DNA from: Prevotella sp. MA2016
GTDB lineage: Bacteria; Bacteroidota; Bacteroidia; Bacteroidales; Bacteroidaceae
Assembly: GCF_000619825.1 (NCBI RefSeq)
Contig: NZ_KK211036.1
Location: 62,001 to 126,000 of the forward strand
DNA: 64,000 nucleotides
Reading direction: 5' to 3'
Shown here: in pieces, positions 49,942-57,923 of the stretch
How the letters are laid out: each line of letters starts with the position of its first letter
Numbering within the stretch: position 1 is the first letter of the stretch
Notes under the pieces: generated by a model
Database searches by the model: none
Told to the model about the DNA's origin: nothing
Seen by the model: only the letters and a program-made list of their open reading frames with translations
Position numbers and translations under genes: made by a program

Positions 49942-50583
49942 TTATAGGTTTCTGATCAATGATAAATCACCACTTGACAAAGCTTTGAAATTGCGCTCAA
50001 TTTTCTCAATGTCCCAATCCCACCATTTCAGTTGCAGCAGAAAGGCGATGAATTCGTCATCAAAACGCATCCTGACCACTCGGCAGGGATTTCCCACGGC
50101 AACAGCGTATGGAGGAATGTCTGAGGCAACAACAGAGTTGGCTCCGATAATTGCTCCGTCACCTATGTGAACGCCTGGCATGATGGTAACATGCTGGCCA
50201 ATCCAGACATCATTGCCCACAACGGTATCACCCTTCAGAGGCAATTCATCTTTCACCGGAGCAATGGCACTTCCCCAATCGCCACCAATGACATAAAACG
50301 GATAAGTCGTCACACCATCCATCCTATGGTTGGCTCCATTCATGACAAATTCTATACCTTTGGCAATAGCGCAGAATTTGCCAATAATCAGCCGGTCGCC
50401 TATGAAATCGTAGAAATGAGTGACATGCTTCTCGAACTGGTCAGCACCATCCACATCATCGTAGTATGTATAATCGCCGATGATGATACGCGGGTTCTTC
50501 ACCACGTTCTTGATGAAGCAGAGGCTTGGAATCTTCGGATTCGGAAAAACCTCATTGGGGTTGGGTCTAATATTGATTTCCAT
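49942..50583 (-). CDS. Vat-like streptogramin/xenobiotic O-acetyltransferase
   Basis: The 213-residue protein has the full layout of hexapeptide xenobiotic acetyltransferases: [19 protein letters not shown] (about 36-54), [20 protein letters not shown] then NHRMDG with the catalytic His86, the characteristic insert [10 protein letters not shown], the helix repeats [20 protein letters not shown] and the closing [17 protein letters not shown]. Vat proteins acetylate streptogramin A; CatB-type relatives act on chloramphenicol. The sequence looks closer to Vat, but the drug must be tested. It lies 15 bp after the SMR gene. Confidence 0.85.
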   Translation of the reverse strand: MEINIRPNPNEVFPNPKIPSLCFIKNVVKNPRIIIGDYTYYDDVDGADQFEKHVTHFYDFIGDRLIIGKFCAIAKGIEFVMNGANHRMDGVTTYPFYVIGGDWGSAIAPVKDELPLKGDTVVGNDVWIGQHVTIMPGVHIGDGAIIGANSVVASDIPPYAVAVGNPCRVVRMRFDDEFIAFLLQLKWWDWDIEKIERNFKALSSGDLSLIRNL

Positions 50584-50598
50584 AAATTCTGATTTATC

Positions 50599-50931
50599 TT
50601 AATGCACTTCCATTTTTGAGAACAGGTTGATTATGATAACACCTGCCATAATCAGCGCGATGCCGATATAGGCTGGCAGGTCGGGCACCTGCTTGAACAC
50701 GAAAATGCCGATGAGCGTTATAAGCACAATGCCGAGGGCACTCCAAATGGCGTATGCGATGCCGATGGGCATGGTGCGCAGGGCATGGCTCAGGCAATAG
50801 AACGAGAACATATAGCCTACAACCATTGCGGTGGTGGGCAGCAGCTTAGTAAACTGCTCGGAGTATTTGAGCATCGAGGTGGCAAACGTCTCCAGGACGA
50901 TGGCACCAATCAGAAACAGCCATTCTTTCAT
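50599..50931 (-). CDS. Small multidrug resistance (SMR) efflux protein
   Basis: The 110-residue protein has four hydrophobic helices and the EmrE-type proton and drug site Glu14 in IVLETFATSMLKYS, the GYMFSFYCLSHALRTMPIG loop and AYAIWSALGIVLITLIG. It exports cationic compounds in exchange for protons as a dimer. It is the first gene after the AraC regulator (23 bp) and is followed by the Vat-like gene, so it looks like part of a regulated multi-gene resistance unit. Confidence 0.92.
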   Translation of the reverse strand: MKEWLFLIGAIVLETFATSMLKYSEQFTKLLPTTAMVVGYMFSFYCLSHALRTMPIGIAYAIWSALGIVLITLIGIFVFKQVPDLPAYIGIALIMAGVIIINLFSKMEVH

Positions 50932-50954
50932 AAATTGAAATTTACCTAAAAGAG

Positions 50955-51848
50955 TTATTCAAACGTTCCATTCTCGTATTCTTGCTGGAATTGTGTACAC
51001 GTCTTGCCTGTGGCTTTCTTGAAGAACCGCATCAAATGTGAAGGTTCTGAGAAGTGGAAGTCGTAGGCAATCTCGCTGACCGTCTTGTGGCTGAACAACA
51101 GTCCGTTCTTGATTTCGGCCAGCAGGCGTTGCTTCAGCAGGACGGTGGCTGGAACACCATATTGCGCCATGACGCTCTGGTTAAGCGTCACCCGGCTGAC
51201 GTGCATCAGGTCGGCATATTCCTGCACACGCTGCAGGTCGCGGATGTGCTGCTCCATCAGTTCCACAAACAGGAAAGCGTAGTGGTTCTTCGGCAGTTCA
51301 AAGGGCAGACTATATGTCTCGGTATAGCGTCGGTTCAAGACGGCCAGCAGATAGTAGAGCACGCTGACGATGATATGGTAGCTGTCGGCTACAGGCTGGC
51401 GCAGTTCGCTGCGGATTTTCTTCAGCAGCCGTTCGTATTCCGTCAGTTCGTCGGCTGTTGCCATGAAGTATGGTGGCGTGTCGGTCTGCTGGCAGTACTG
51501 CAGGCGATAGACAAAGAACTTGTCGGCAATAAACGTACGCATGAAGTCGTTGCGGAAGATAAGGAAATCGTAGTCGAGGGCATCTTCGTCAATGTGCCAT
51601 TCCTGCTGCTGGTGGGGCTTCAGGATGAGCACCATGCCATCGCGCAGTTCTATCTTCTGGTAGCCCAGCAACAGATAGCCATTGGCCTTACGGAAGAAGA
51701 ACATCTCGAAAAAATCGGTCTTGAACACGGGGTATTCCGTCAGCACGCCCCTCCGCTCACTGCCATGGGCGGTGTTGATAAAGAAATCTACACCACATTC
51801 CGTCTTGCTGAAAGGCACCTCTACGAGCCTGTATGTTGTTTTTGCCAT
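50955..51848 (-). CDS. AraC-family regulator, head of the resistance-like operon
   Basis: The 297-residue protein has an N-terminal cupin-like domain (GYQKIELRDGMVLILKPHQQQEWH, about 62-85) and a C-terminal double HTH (MHVSRVTLNQSVMAQYGVPATVLL, then DFHFSEPSHLMRFFKKATGKTCTQF). It is divergent from a metallo-hydrolase gene and 23 bp upstream of the SMR gene on its own strand, so it may control both directions. Confidence 0.9.
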   Translation of the reverse strand: MAKTTYRLVEVPFSKTECGVDFFINTAHGSERRGVLTEYPVFKTDFFEMFFFRKANGYLLLGYQKIELRDGMVLILKPHQQQEWHIDEDALDYDFLIFRNDFMRTFIADKFFVYRLQYCQQTDTPPYFMATADELTEYERLLKKIRSELRQPVADSYHIIVSVLYYLLAVLNRRYTETYSLPFELPKNHYAFLFVELMEQHIRDLQRVQEYADLMHVSRVTLNQSVMAQYGVPATVLLKQRLLAEIKNGLLFSHKTVSEIAYDFHFSEPSHLMRFFKKATGKTCTQFQQEYENGTFE

Positions 51849-51881
51849 ACCTCTTTATATGATTTCGGCTGCGAAGGTACG

Positions 51882-51960
51882 AAAAAAGCATGATTTATCA
51901 AAATGGCATAACAACATGTTGTTCTGGTATAGACATCTTTAACATTTCGCCGTACCTTTG
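51882..51960. promoter_or_regulatory. Divergent promoters with palindromic operator between AraC and MBL genes
   Basis: The reverse strand has TACCTTCG (about 51881-51888). The forward strand has TACCTTTG at 51953-51960, followed by CACCC. Between them lies the perfect 14-base palindrome AACAACATGTTGTT at 51910-51923, a likely regulator site. Confidence 0.6.
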
Positions 51961-51990
51961 CACCCAGAAATCAAAAAAACAGAAAAGAAC

Positions 51991-52815
51991 ATGAAGATTC
52001 AACAGATTAGAAACGCTACGATTAAGATTGAGTATGCCGGTAAGGTGATGCTGATAGACCCCATGCTGGGCGAAAAGGGCTGTATGCCTCCGTTCCCGTT
52101 CTCGCACCATCAGGAATTGCGCAACCCGATTCACGACCTGCCGATGACGGTGGACGAACTATTAAGGGATGTGGACTGCGTGTTGCTGACCCATCTGCAC
52201 ACTGACCACATAGACGATGCCGCTTATGAGCAGCTGCCGAAGGAAATGCTCATCGTCGTGCAGGACGAGCTGGACCGTGAGGTGGTCGTGTCGCATGGGT
52301 TCAAGCAGGTGAAAGTGATTGAGGGCGAGATGCAGCTGGGCGATGTTCGTCTGTCGAAGGCTGAGAGCCATCACGGCCACTGGTGGATGCTGCCGAAGGC
52401 CGGCCACACCTGCGGCTATGTGTTCCAGCACCCTGCGGAGCCTACGACCTATCTGGCTGGCGACACCATCTGGTATAGTGGTGTGCGTCGCAACCTTGAC
52501 CGCTGGCAGCCCGATGTGGTGATAGTCAATGCTGGCGGCAACAAGTTTCATGTGGGAGGGCATGTCATCATGCACATTCCCGATGTGCTGAAGACGATGG
52601 ACTACGCACCGAAGGCCACCTTCGTGGCCACCCACCTGGAGGGCGTGAACCACAATCACGTCACCCGTGCCGCACTCCATCAGGCTGCCAGGGAGCATGG
52701 AGTGGCTGGGCGCGTCCACATTCCCGAGGACGGTGAGAGCGTAAATGTCAGAAGGAAGACCTCGTTCCCATTATGGGGATGCAAATATGGTACAGGAGTT
52801 GCCACAGGAATTTAA
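51991..52815 (+). CDS. MBL-fold metallo-hydrolase, UlaG-like
   Basis: The start is ATG 51991 (MKIQQIRNATIKIEYAGKVM), since the longer frame begins at the promoter. The 274-residue protein has LLTHLHTDHID (about 64-74), a metal-binding His-rich SHHGHWW segment, AGDTIWYSG (Asp bridging ligand) and ATHLEGVNH. These mark an UlaG/L-ascorbate-6-phosphate-lactonase-like hydrolase. No signal peptide. It is followed by a radical SAM gene after 23 bp. Confidence 0.88.
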   Translation: MKIQQIRNATIKIEYAGKVMLIDPMLGEKGCMPPFPFSHHQELRNPIHDLPMTVDELLRDVDCVLLTHLHTDHIDDAAYEQLPKEMLIVVQDELDREVVVSHGFKQVKVIEGEMQLGDVRLSKAESHHGHWWMLPKAGHTCGYVFQHPAEPTTYLAGDTIWYSGVRRNLDRWQPDVVIVNAGGNKFHVGGHVIMHIPDVLKTMDYAPKATFVATHLEGVNHNHVTRAALHQAAREHGVAGRVHIPEDGESVNVRRKTSFPLWGCKYGTGVATGI

Positions 52816-52838
52816 GGAAGTATTAAAACAACAGGGTT

Positions 52839-53705
52839 ATGATTATAAATGACAAACAAGTGCAGTCGGTGATGACAAAGTCATCGCTGCCTGTGGGCGG
52901 TTATTCCGTCAATCCGTACGTGGGCTGTACCCATGCCTGCAAGTACTGTTACGCCTCTTTTATGAAGCGCTTCACAGGTCATACCGAGCCGTGGGGGACT
53001 TTCCTCGACGTGAAGTACTGGCCTGCCATAACCAATCCGCACAAGTACGACGGCGAGCGCATCGTCATCGGTTCGGTGACAGACGGCTACAACGAGCAGG
53101 AGGCTGAATACAAGCGTACCCGTGCACTGCTGGAACAGCTACAGGGTGCCGACTGCGAGATTATCGTCACCACGAAGAGCGACCTCGTGTTGCGTGACCT
53201 CGACCTGCTGAAAACGTTCAAGCGCGTCACGGTATCGTGGTCTGTAAACACCCTCGACGAGCAGTTCAAGGAAGCGATGGACGATGCGCCCAGCATCGAG
53301 CGACGACTGGCTGCAATGAAGCAGGTCTATGAGTCGGGCATCCGCACCGTCTGCTTCGTGTCACCCATCTTCCCAGGCATTACCGATGTCTTTGCCATCA
53401 TCGAGCGTGTTAAGGATTATTCTGACCTTGTATGGCTGGAGAACCTCAACCTTCGCGGACAGTTCAAGCCCACCATCATGCAGTACATCCGCGAAGAGCA
53501 TCCCGACCTGCTACCGCTCTACGACGACATCTACAAGCGCAAGCGCCGTGACTACTGGCAGACGCTCGCCCTGCAGGTGGAAGCCTACACGAAGGAGCAC
53601 CAGATGCCCTACGTCATCAACGACCTGCCCTATGGTCGCTCAGAGTATGGCCATCCCGTCGTGGTCAACTATTTCTACCACGAGGAAATCAGGCTGACGC
53701 GATAG
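52839..53705 (+). CDS. Radical SAM protein (SPL-like; resembles the 'mobile pair protein B' family)
   Basis: The 288-residue protein contains the radical SAM cluster motif CTHACKYC (Cys30, Cys34, Cys37) inside VGGYSVNPYVGCTHACKYCY, then GSVTDGYNEQEAEYKRTRAL and IIVTTKSDLVLRDLDLL, all typical of the spore-photoproduct-lyase-like branch. I recall a family called radical SAM mobile pair protein B with this start and FMKRFTGHTEPWG, normally with a partner A and a MarR-type gene. Here no partner is seen and the neighbour is a metallo-hydrolase. The reaction is unknown. Confidence 0.82.
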   Translation: MIINDKQVQSVMTKSSLPVGGYSVNPYVGCTHACKYCYASFMKRFTGHTEPWGTFLDVKYWPAITNPHKYDGERIVIGSVTDGYNEQEAEYKRTRALLEQLQGADCEIIVTTKSDLVLRDLDLLKTFKRVTVSWSVNTLDEQFKEAMDDAPSIERRLAAMKQVYESGIRTVCFVSPIFPGITDVFAIIERVKDYSDLVWLENLNLRGQFKPTIMQYIREEHPDLLPLYDDIYKRKRRDYWQTLALQVEAYTKEHQMPYVINDLPYGRSEYGHPVVVNYFYHEEIRLTR

Positions 53706-53730
53706 CATGACTTCGATTTCAATTATATTG

Positions 53731-53759
53731 CCGCATACGTACAATACTGCCGTATGCGG
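53731..53759 (+). terminator. Terminator of the MBL / radical SAM pair
   Basis: A perfect 9-bp stem (53731-53739 with 53751-53759, loop TACAATACTGC) is followed by TTTTATTTT, a classic intrinsic terminator 25 bp after the radical SAM stop. Confidence 0.88.
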
Positions 53760-53761
53760 TT

Positions 53762-53896
53762 TTATTTTGCAGCATTAACAAGCCGTTTCTCTAACTCGTA
53801 TGCACGCTCCAAATCCTTGGGGAATTGCGTGTCGCGCATCTCTTCCTTATGCCGGGCATCTATCATCTTAGCGTCGTAGCGGTTGTAGTCATTGAG
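53762..53896 (-). pseudogene. C-terminal remnant of a flavodoxin-like protein
   Basis: The reverse strand reads LNDYNRYDAKMIDARHKEEM and then RDTQFPKDLERAYELEKRLV to a stop at 53762, without a start codon. The FPKDLExAxxLxxRLV end is the usual tail of flavodoxin/NAD(P)H-dependent reductases in Bacteroidales. The rest of the gene is missing upstream, where a 20-base palindrome and a promoter-like box are found. The family call is tentative. Confidence 0.4.
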
Positions 53897-53899
53897 GTG

Positions 53900-53919
53900 T
53901 TATGTTGTGCACAACATAA
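53900..53919. promoter_or_regulatory. Perfect 20-base palindrome, likely operator
   Basis: TTATGTTGTGCACAACATAA is its own reverse complement. On the reverse strand it follows a TAACTTTG box near 53932-53939, so it lies just downstream of a transcription start where a dimeric repressor would bind. Confidence 0.6.
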
Positions 53920-53946
53920 ATTTGACTGCGCAAAGTTACACATAAA

Positions 53947-54312
53947 TCACAGACTATCCAAAAATGCCATTAGGTTTTTGTCATCTCTCCAATGCTTTTT
54001 GGATTTTTTAGCCTTCATCTCACAATTCAGCAAGGCTTTGGCCTTCATTTCCAAATTCACCTCAGCATAGATGTTCGTTGTCTCCACAGACACGTGTCCC
54101 AACCATGCCCTGATGGTATTGATATCTACGCCAGCTTGCAGCAGATGGGTAGCAGTGGTGTGGCGGATGGTGTGCGGCGACACCCGCTTGTCTCTTACTG
54201 ACGGCATCCTCCTTTTCGTATCTGTCACTGAATTGTTGCATTTAGCGAAGTTTTCTCGCCATGCCAAAGCACAAACAAGTTTGACTTTGGTCATTTGGCT
54301 TAACGAAAACAT
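53947..54312 (-). pseudogene. Tyrosine recombinase C-terminal fragment
   Basis: About 90 residues match the C-terminal catalytic region of phage-type integrases: SPHTIRHTTATHLLQAGVDI with the HxxR motif, then RAWLGHVSVETTNIYAE with the second His and the nucleophile Tyr. The first 40 residues of the open frame (from 54312) are not integrase-like. The N-terminal SAM-like domain and the first catalytic Arg are missing, so the gene is a fragment. It closes the accessory segment together with the repeat-rich stretch to its right. Confidence 0.8.
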
Positions 54313-54783
54313 TCTTATTCCGACTTCTTCATTTATGCCTTTTCCTGACGAAGCGAGTCACACTTACTTTTTCCGTCGCAAAGTTAGTGCAAGCCGTATT
54401 CTGCAAGTACCAGGTGCCTTATTCCTCGGATTTTTTCAAAAACTTTTTGCCGTCTGCAGGGCATCCAATAAAAACTTTTCAGGCCCAGGGGTGAAATAAT
54501 TCGGTAATTCCTTGCATTCCCATACTTCCCTTGCCAACTCTTAAAGCAACGTTAAGAAGTTTTTTATGGTTCATAAAATAGTGCGAATCAACTATGATGA
54601 AATTTTTTGTCCCTCGAAGAAAAAGTGTTACTTCGGGGGACAGATGGGGGACAAAATGGGTGATAATCTGCAAATATCGAAGTTAAAAATCAAAAATCTG
54701 CAAAAATAGACGAAATTTTAAATGCTTGAAATCATGCGATTTACAAGCCATATTTGCATATAGTATGCTTTTCTTTGCAAAAA

Positions 54784-54819
54784 ATCACTTTCCCACGCAG
54801 AATCTACTTTCCGACGCAG
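54784..54819 (+). repeat. 36-base repeat shared with 43226-43261
   Basis: One mismatch to the copy at 43.2 kb. Both include two ACTTTCC-ACGCAG units 19 bases apart. Confidence 0.85.
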
Positions 54820-55477
54820 AATGTAAAATCTGCAAATATAAGTCGTTGATAATCAGTGTATATGCCTCCAATTGCAGGGGACAGATACTATGCCGAGGGA
54901 CGGAGGAGGGACGGAAAATATACAAAAATCTGCAAATGAAGCTGCCGTCAAAAATAAAATATACAAACATCTGCAAAGACGTTTTTCCAGTTCTTTGTAT
55001 ATTCACATTCGTTAACACGGATTCTTGCACATTTTTGTATTCGCTGAGAAGCGAGTGAAGAGCGACTTCCAATTTCTGTCCCTTTAGGTACATTTATCTT
55101 TGCAGTTCTTTGTATATATTTATAATCAGACGAAAAATGGGCGTATTTTATAACTCAAAATTGGCTTGTTAAAAAGTGTTGACACTATTTTTGTCCCTTT
55201 GTAGCATTTTACGAAATCTGTCCCTCGGGGGACACTATTGAGTAGTTATCTGTCCCTTTTTGTCCTTCGGCACTCTTCATTCTGTCAATCAGAGTCCGTT
55301 TATTATATTATTTGGCGGAAAAAAGTTTAGTTTAGGTTATGGATATATTAAATGCAAATAAACTAAACCGTGCCAAGTTCAATCCATTTTATACTTTCTC
55401 TTTTTCTTTTGGACGGCAGAAAAAACTTTCCACAATGTTGACATCGTGCGCGTATGCGCGTGAAAAGAAAAATGTAT

Positions 55478-55630
55478 GTTTCTACTTTCTGGAGTAGATG
55501 AAATTAGGTTGCAAAGGTAACTGTTGTTCCTTCATCTACCCAATGTGATCCGTGGTATGGCTCAAATTCTCCACACTATCTGGGTTGTATTTGGAGCCAT
55601 AACCTTGTGCTGATGGTCACAACACCTTGT
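55478..55630. repeat. Dispersed 154-bp repeat, right copy
   Basis: Direct-orientation match to 40757-40910 with one base deleted, which breaks the reverse-strand reading frame seen in the left copy. Its 3' end CAACACCTTGT is the exact limit of homology, as in the left copy. Confidence 0.85.
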
Positions 55631-55716
55631 GAAGCAACATAATTTCTAATCACTCCCGAAAGTTGAGAAATCTACAGTAAGGAAATTAAAAACATCGAGA
55701 TTATGGCAAATCAAGC

Positions 55717-55743
55717 AACATTATCAAAAGTTTTGATAATGTT
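55717..55743. repeat. 27-base palindrome downstream of the double-GNAT gene
   Basis: Two 13-base arms (AACATTATCAAAA and its reverse complement) flank a single G. It starts 11 bp after the GNAT stop on the reverse strand and may be a protein binding site or a processing hairpin. Confidence 0.6.
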
Positions 55744-55753
55744 TCGAAGTTTG

Positions 55754-56701
55754 TCATAGAGATAATACCATGTGAATTGTAGTTGCCGTATGGCCTGAAT
55801 GACCAAGGCGAGAAGGCAGTTTCACAAAACCATGACGGGCATACATCTTCACTGCATCGGCAAACTCCGGGAAAGACTCAATGTAGAGATGTGTATAGCC
55901 TGCTTTCCGTGCTTCATTGATGACCAGTGAGAAAAGTTTTGAGCCATACCCCTTCCCACGAACTTTCGGGGAAAGATAGAATTTTACCAGTTCTACATAT
56001 CCTTCAGGCAAGCCTTCTGTTGGATAGAAACCACAGCCCCCCATCACCTCACTATCTTCGTTGATGACCCAATATCCGGCATTCACATCCTGCAAGGATT
56101 TCCATATATGCCATGTGCGGGAATCATCATAGACGGTGTTCACCAATGGTGCTCCATATTCCTCGAACACAGAACGTATCACACGGGCAAGCGGCTTCTG
56201 ATCTTCCTGTTCTATCGGTCTGATGGTCGCTGTTTTATTCTCCAGACACAGTTCCATCAGTATATCACAACGTTCGTAGGCATTATTCTTCAGCAGTATC
56301 TCCTTGAATCCCAATTTGCGATAAAGAGCAATGGAGGCTTCCAAGCGGGTGTTGCCTTCGAGAAAGATTCGTTTTACATCATGACTGCGGGCATAGTCTA
56401 ATAATGCCTCGCCCAGTTGGCGACCGATGCCTTTTCCCTGTGCATCTGGAGAGACTGCCATCTTTGCCAGCTCGTGACAGTCAGATTCAGGATGCGGTTT
56501 CAGCGCACAGCAACCCACAACCTGTCTGCTTTCGTCTATAGCCAGAAATATCTGCCCACCATGTCCGATGATGTTGTCATCGATATGTGCAAATGTGTCA
56601 AGATCAGACTGCTCCAGTCTGAACCAGGTCTCTATCCACTGCTTGTTCAGTTGGATAAAGTCCTGCTTGTATTGCGGCTCGTATGTGACAATTCGTATCA
56701 T
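55754..56701 (-). CDS. Double GNAT-domain acetyltransferase
   Basis: The start is ATG 56701 (MIRIVTYEPQYKQDFIQL). The open frame further upstream includes the likely promoter (TACTTTTG on the reverse strand at 56707-56714). The 315-residue protein has two GNAT domains: the first with LAKMAVSPDAQGKGIGRQLGEALL and LYRKLGFKE, the second (from about 155) with VELVKFYLSPKVRGKGYGSKLFSLV and MYARHGFVKLP. Both keep the Q/RxxGxG/A acetyl-CoA loop. The substrates are unknown. Confidence 0.9.
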   Translation of the reverse strand: MIRIVTYEPQYKQDFIQLNKQWIETWFRLEQSDLDTFAHIDDNIIGHGGQIFLAIDESRQVVGCCALKPHPESDCHELAKMAVSPDAQGKGIGRQLGEALLDYARSHDVKRIFLEGNTRLEASIALYRKLGFKEILLKNNAYERCDILMELCLENKTATIRPIEQEDQKPLARVIRSVFEEYGAPLVNTVYDDSRTWHIWKSLQDVNAGYWVINEDSEVMGGCGFYPTEGLPEGYVELVKFYLSPKVRGKGYGSKLFSLVINEARKAGYTHLYIESFPEFADAVKMYARHGFVKLPSRLGHSGHTATTIHMVLSL

Positions 56702-56759
56702 CAATTGCAAAAGTACACCTTTCTTAGCATTTGTGCAATACCATAACAATGGTATTTAC

Positions 56760-57905
56760 TTATTCCTCCTCACCGTGGTCGGCCAACATAGACTCCAGAT
56801 AAAAGGCCTTGGCTATGACAATTTCGGAGGAAGGAGACACGCTGTCGGTGAATGTGATTTGCGTGTAGCCTTGCTGGCTGAATCCCGTGACGACTTCCTG
56901 TTTCCGGAAACGGTTGGAACCAAGACTGACAAATACGAACTTGCGATTGGCACTCATCACAATGGCTTCATCGGGCACGGCATCGCAGGTCTGTTCGTCA
57001 CAGTGGATGACTGCCGAAACGAACATATTGGGCAAGAGTTTTGCCCCTTCCGCGCTGTCGAGTTTGACATGAACAGAAGCCGACTTCGACTCATTGTCCA
57101 AGGCTGCGGTAACGAACGAGACAGTGCCCGTGAGGAGTGTTGAGGACTGGTCGGAGAGTTGCATGGTGACCTTCTGGCCGATGTGGATGCTGGCGATGTC
57201 GCTTTCAAAGACATGGAGGTCGGCATGGAGGGCTTTGTTGTCATAGACCTTCATCAGCACGGTCTCGCTGTCGAGATAACTTCCCATACTTACCAATATC
57301 TCGCCCACCACGCCCGAGATGGGTGAACGTACGGGAGCAGCATTCGAGAAATGCCCTTGCGCCACCTGACGACTGCTGATACCCAGTTGTTCCAACTGAA
57401 GGCGCAAGCCTTGCTCGGTGACGCTGGCCATGTCAAATTCGGCCTTGGCCTGTTGCAGGTTTTTACCCACACCAGCCCCTTGTTCATGAATATCCTGCTG
57501 ACGCTGCAAGGCCTGCCGTGCCAGCGATAATTGCCGGGAAGCAACGAGATAGTCTTTCTGTAGAGCCACAATCTCGGTGTTCTCCACTAAGGCCAGCGTC
57601 TGTCCCTGCCTTACAGCCTGTCCTTCTTTCACCAGGATGCGCTTGGTGATGCCAGCAACCAAAGAGGTGACATCCGCACGGTCTTGCGGAGAAAGTCTCA
57701 AAGTTCCCGTGGCATTGATGGTGCCCGAAAGTTGGCGTTGCTCTACATGCCCGAACTTGACACCGATGGTATTCAATTGCTGTTCGGTCAATTCAACGAC
57801 ATTCTCTTCATGCGACTCTTTTTCTTCCTCTGCCTGCTTCACTTCGTTCTTGCAAGAAACGGTCAGCAGCGACAGGGCGATCATAGAATATATTATTATC
57901 TTCAT
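56760..57905 (-). CDS. CusB/CzcB-type periplasmic adaptor lipoprotein of metal efflux RND
   Basis: The 381-residue protein has a lipobox (LLTVSC), an acidic/His-containing N-terminal segment (EEEKESHEENVVEL), the lipoyl motif LVAGITKRILVKEGQAVRQGQTLALVENTE, a helical hairpin (about 115-165), a second half-motif VRSPISGVVGEILVSMGSYLD and a beta-barrel domain. This is the plan of metal-type RND adaptors. It is the last gene of the operon; 18 bp separate it from the TolC-like gene. Confidence 0.9.
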   Translation of the reverse strand: MKIIIYSMIALSLLTVSCKNEVKQAEEEKESHEENVVELTEQQLNTIGVKFGHVEQRQLSGTINATGTLRLSPQDRADVTSLVAGITKRILVKEGQAVRQGQTLALVENTEIVALQKDYLVASRQLSLARQALQRQQDIHEQGAGVGKNLQQAKAEFDMASVTEQGLRLQLEQLGISSRQVAQGHFSNAAPVRSPISGVVGEILVSMGSYLDSETVLMKVYDNKALHADLHVFESDIASIHIGQKVTMQLSDQSSTLLTGTVSFVTAALDNESKSASVHVKLDSAEGAKLLPNMFVSAVIHCDEQTCDAVPDEAIVMSANRKFVFVSLGSNRFRKQEVVTGFSQQGYTQITFTDSVSPSSEIVIAKAFYLESMLADHGEEE

Positions 57906-57923
57906 CTTCTTAATCGTTAATAA

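Larger units (their letters stand above)
54313..55753. repeat. 1.4-kb non-coding, repeat-rich region
   Basis: No credible gene is present; open frames here are low in typical codon use and run through repeats. Contents: the recombinase leader copy (54326-54371), many GGGGACA/GTCCC units (about 54600-54655, 54879-54910, 55190-55260), at least five CTGCAAA-type units (54668, 54699, 54830, 54933, 54970), the 36-base repeat at 54784-54819, the 154-bp repeat copy (55478-55630) and a 27-base palindrome (55717-55743). Confidence 0.75.

Noticed and set aside
51054..51893. 279-codon forward open frame over the AraC gene
   Set aside because: It is antisense to a complete AraC protein and lacks protein-like composition.
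54603..54655. Possible tRNA or small RNA gene among the GGGGACA repeats
   Set aside because: No cloverleaf arms or T-loop motif (GGTTCAA-type) could be found; the pairing seen is only between GGGACA and TGTCCC units.
54726..55093. Open frames of about 100 codons on both strands in the repeat-rich region
   Set aside because: They consist of the repeats themselves (CTGCAAA, GGGACA units) and have no homologue features.
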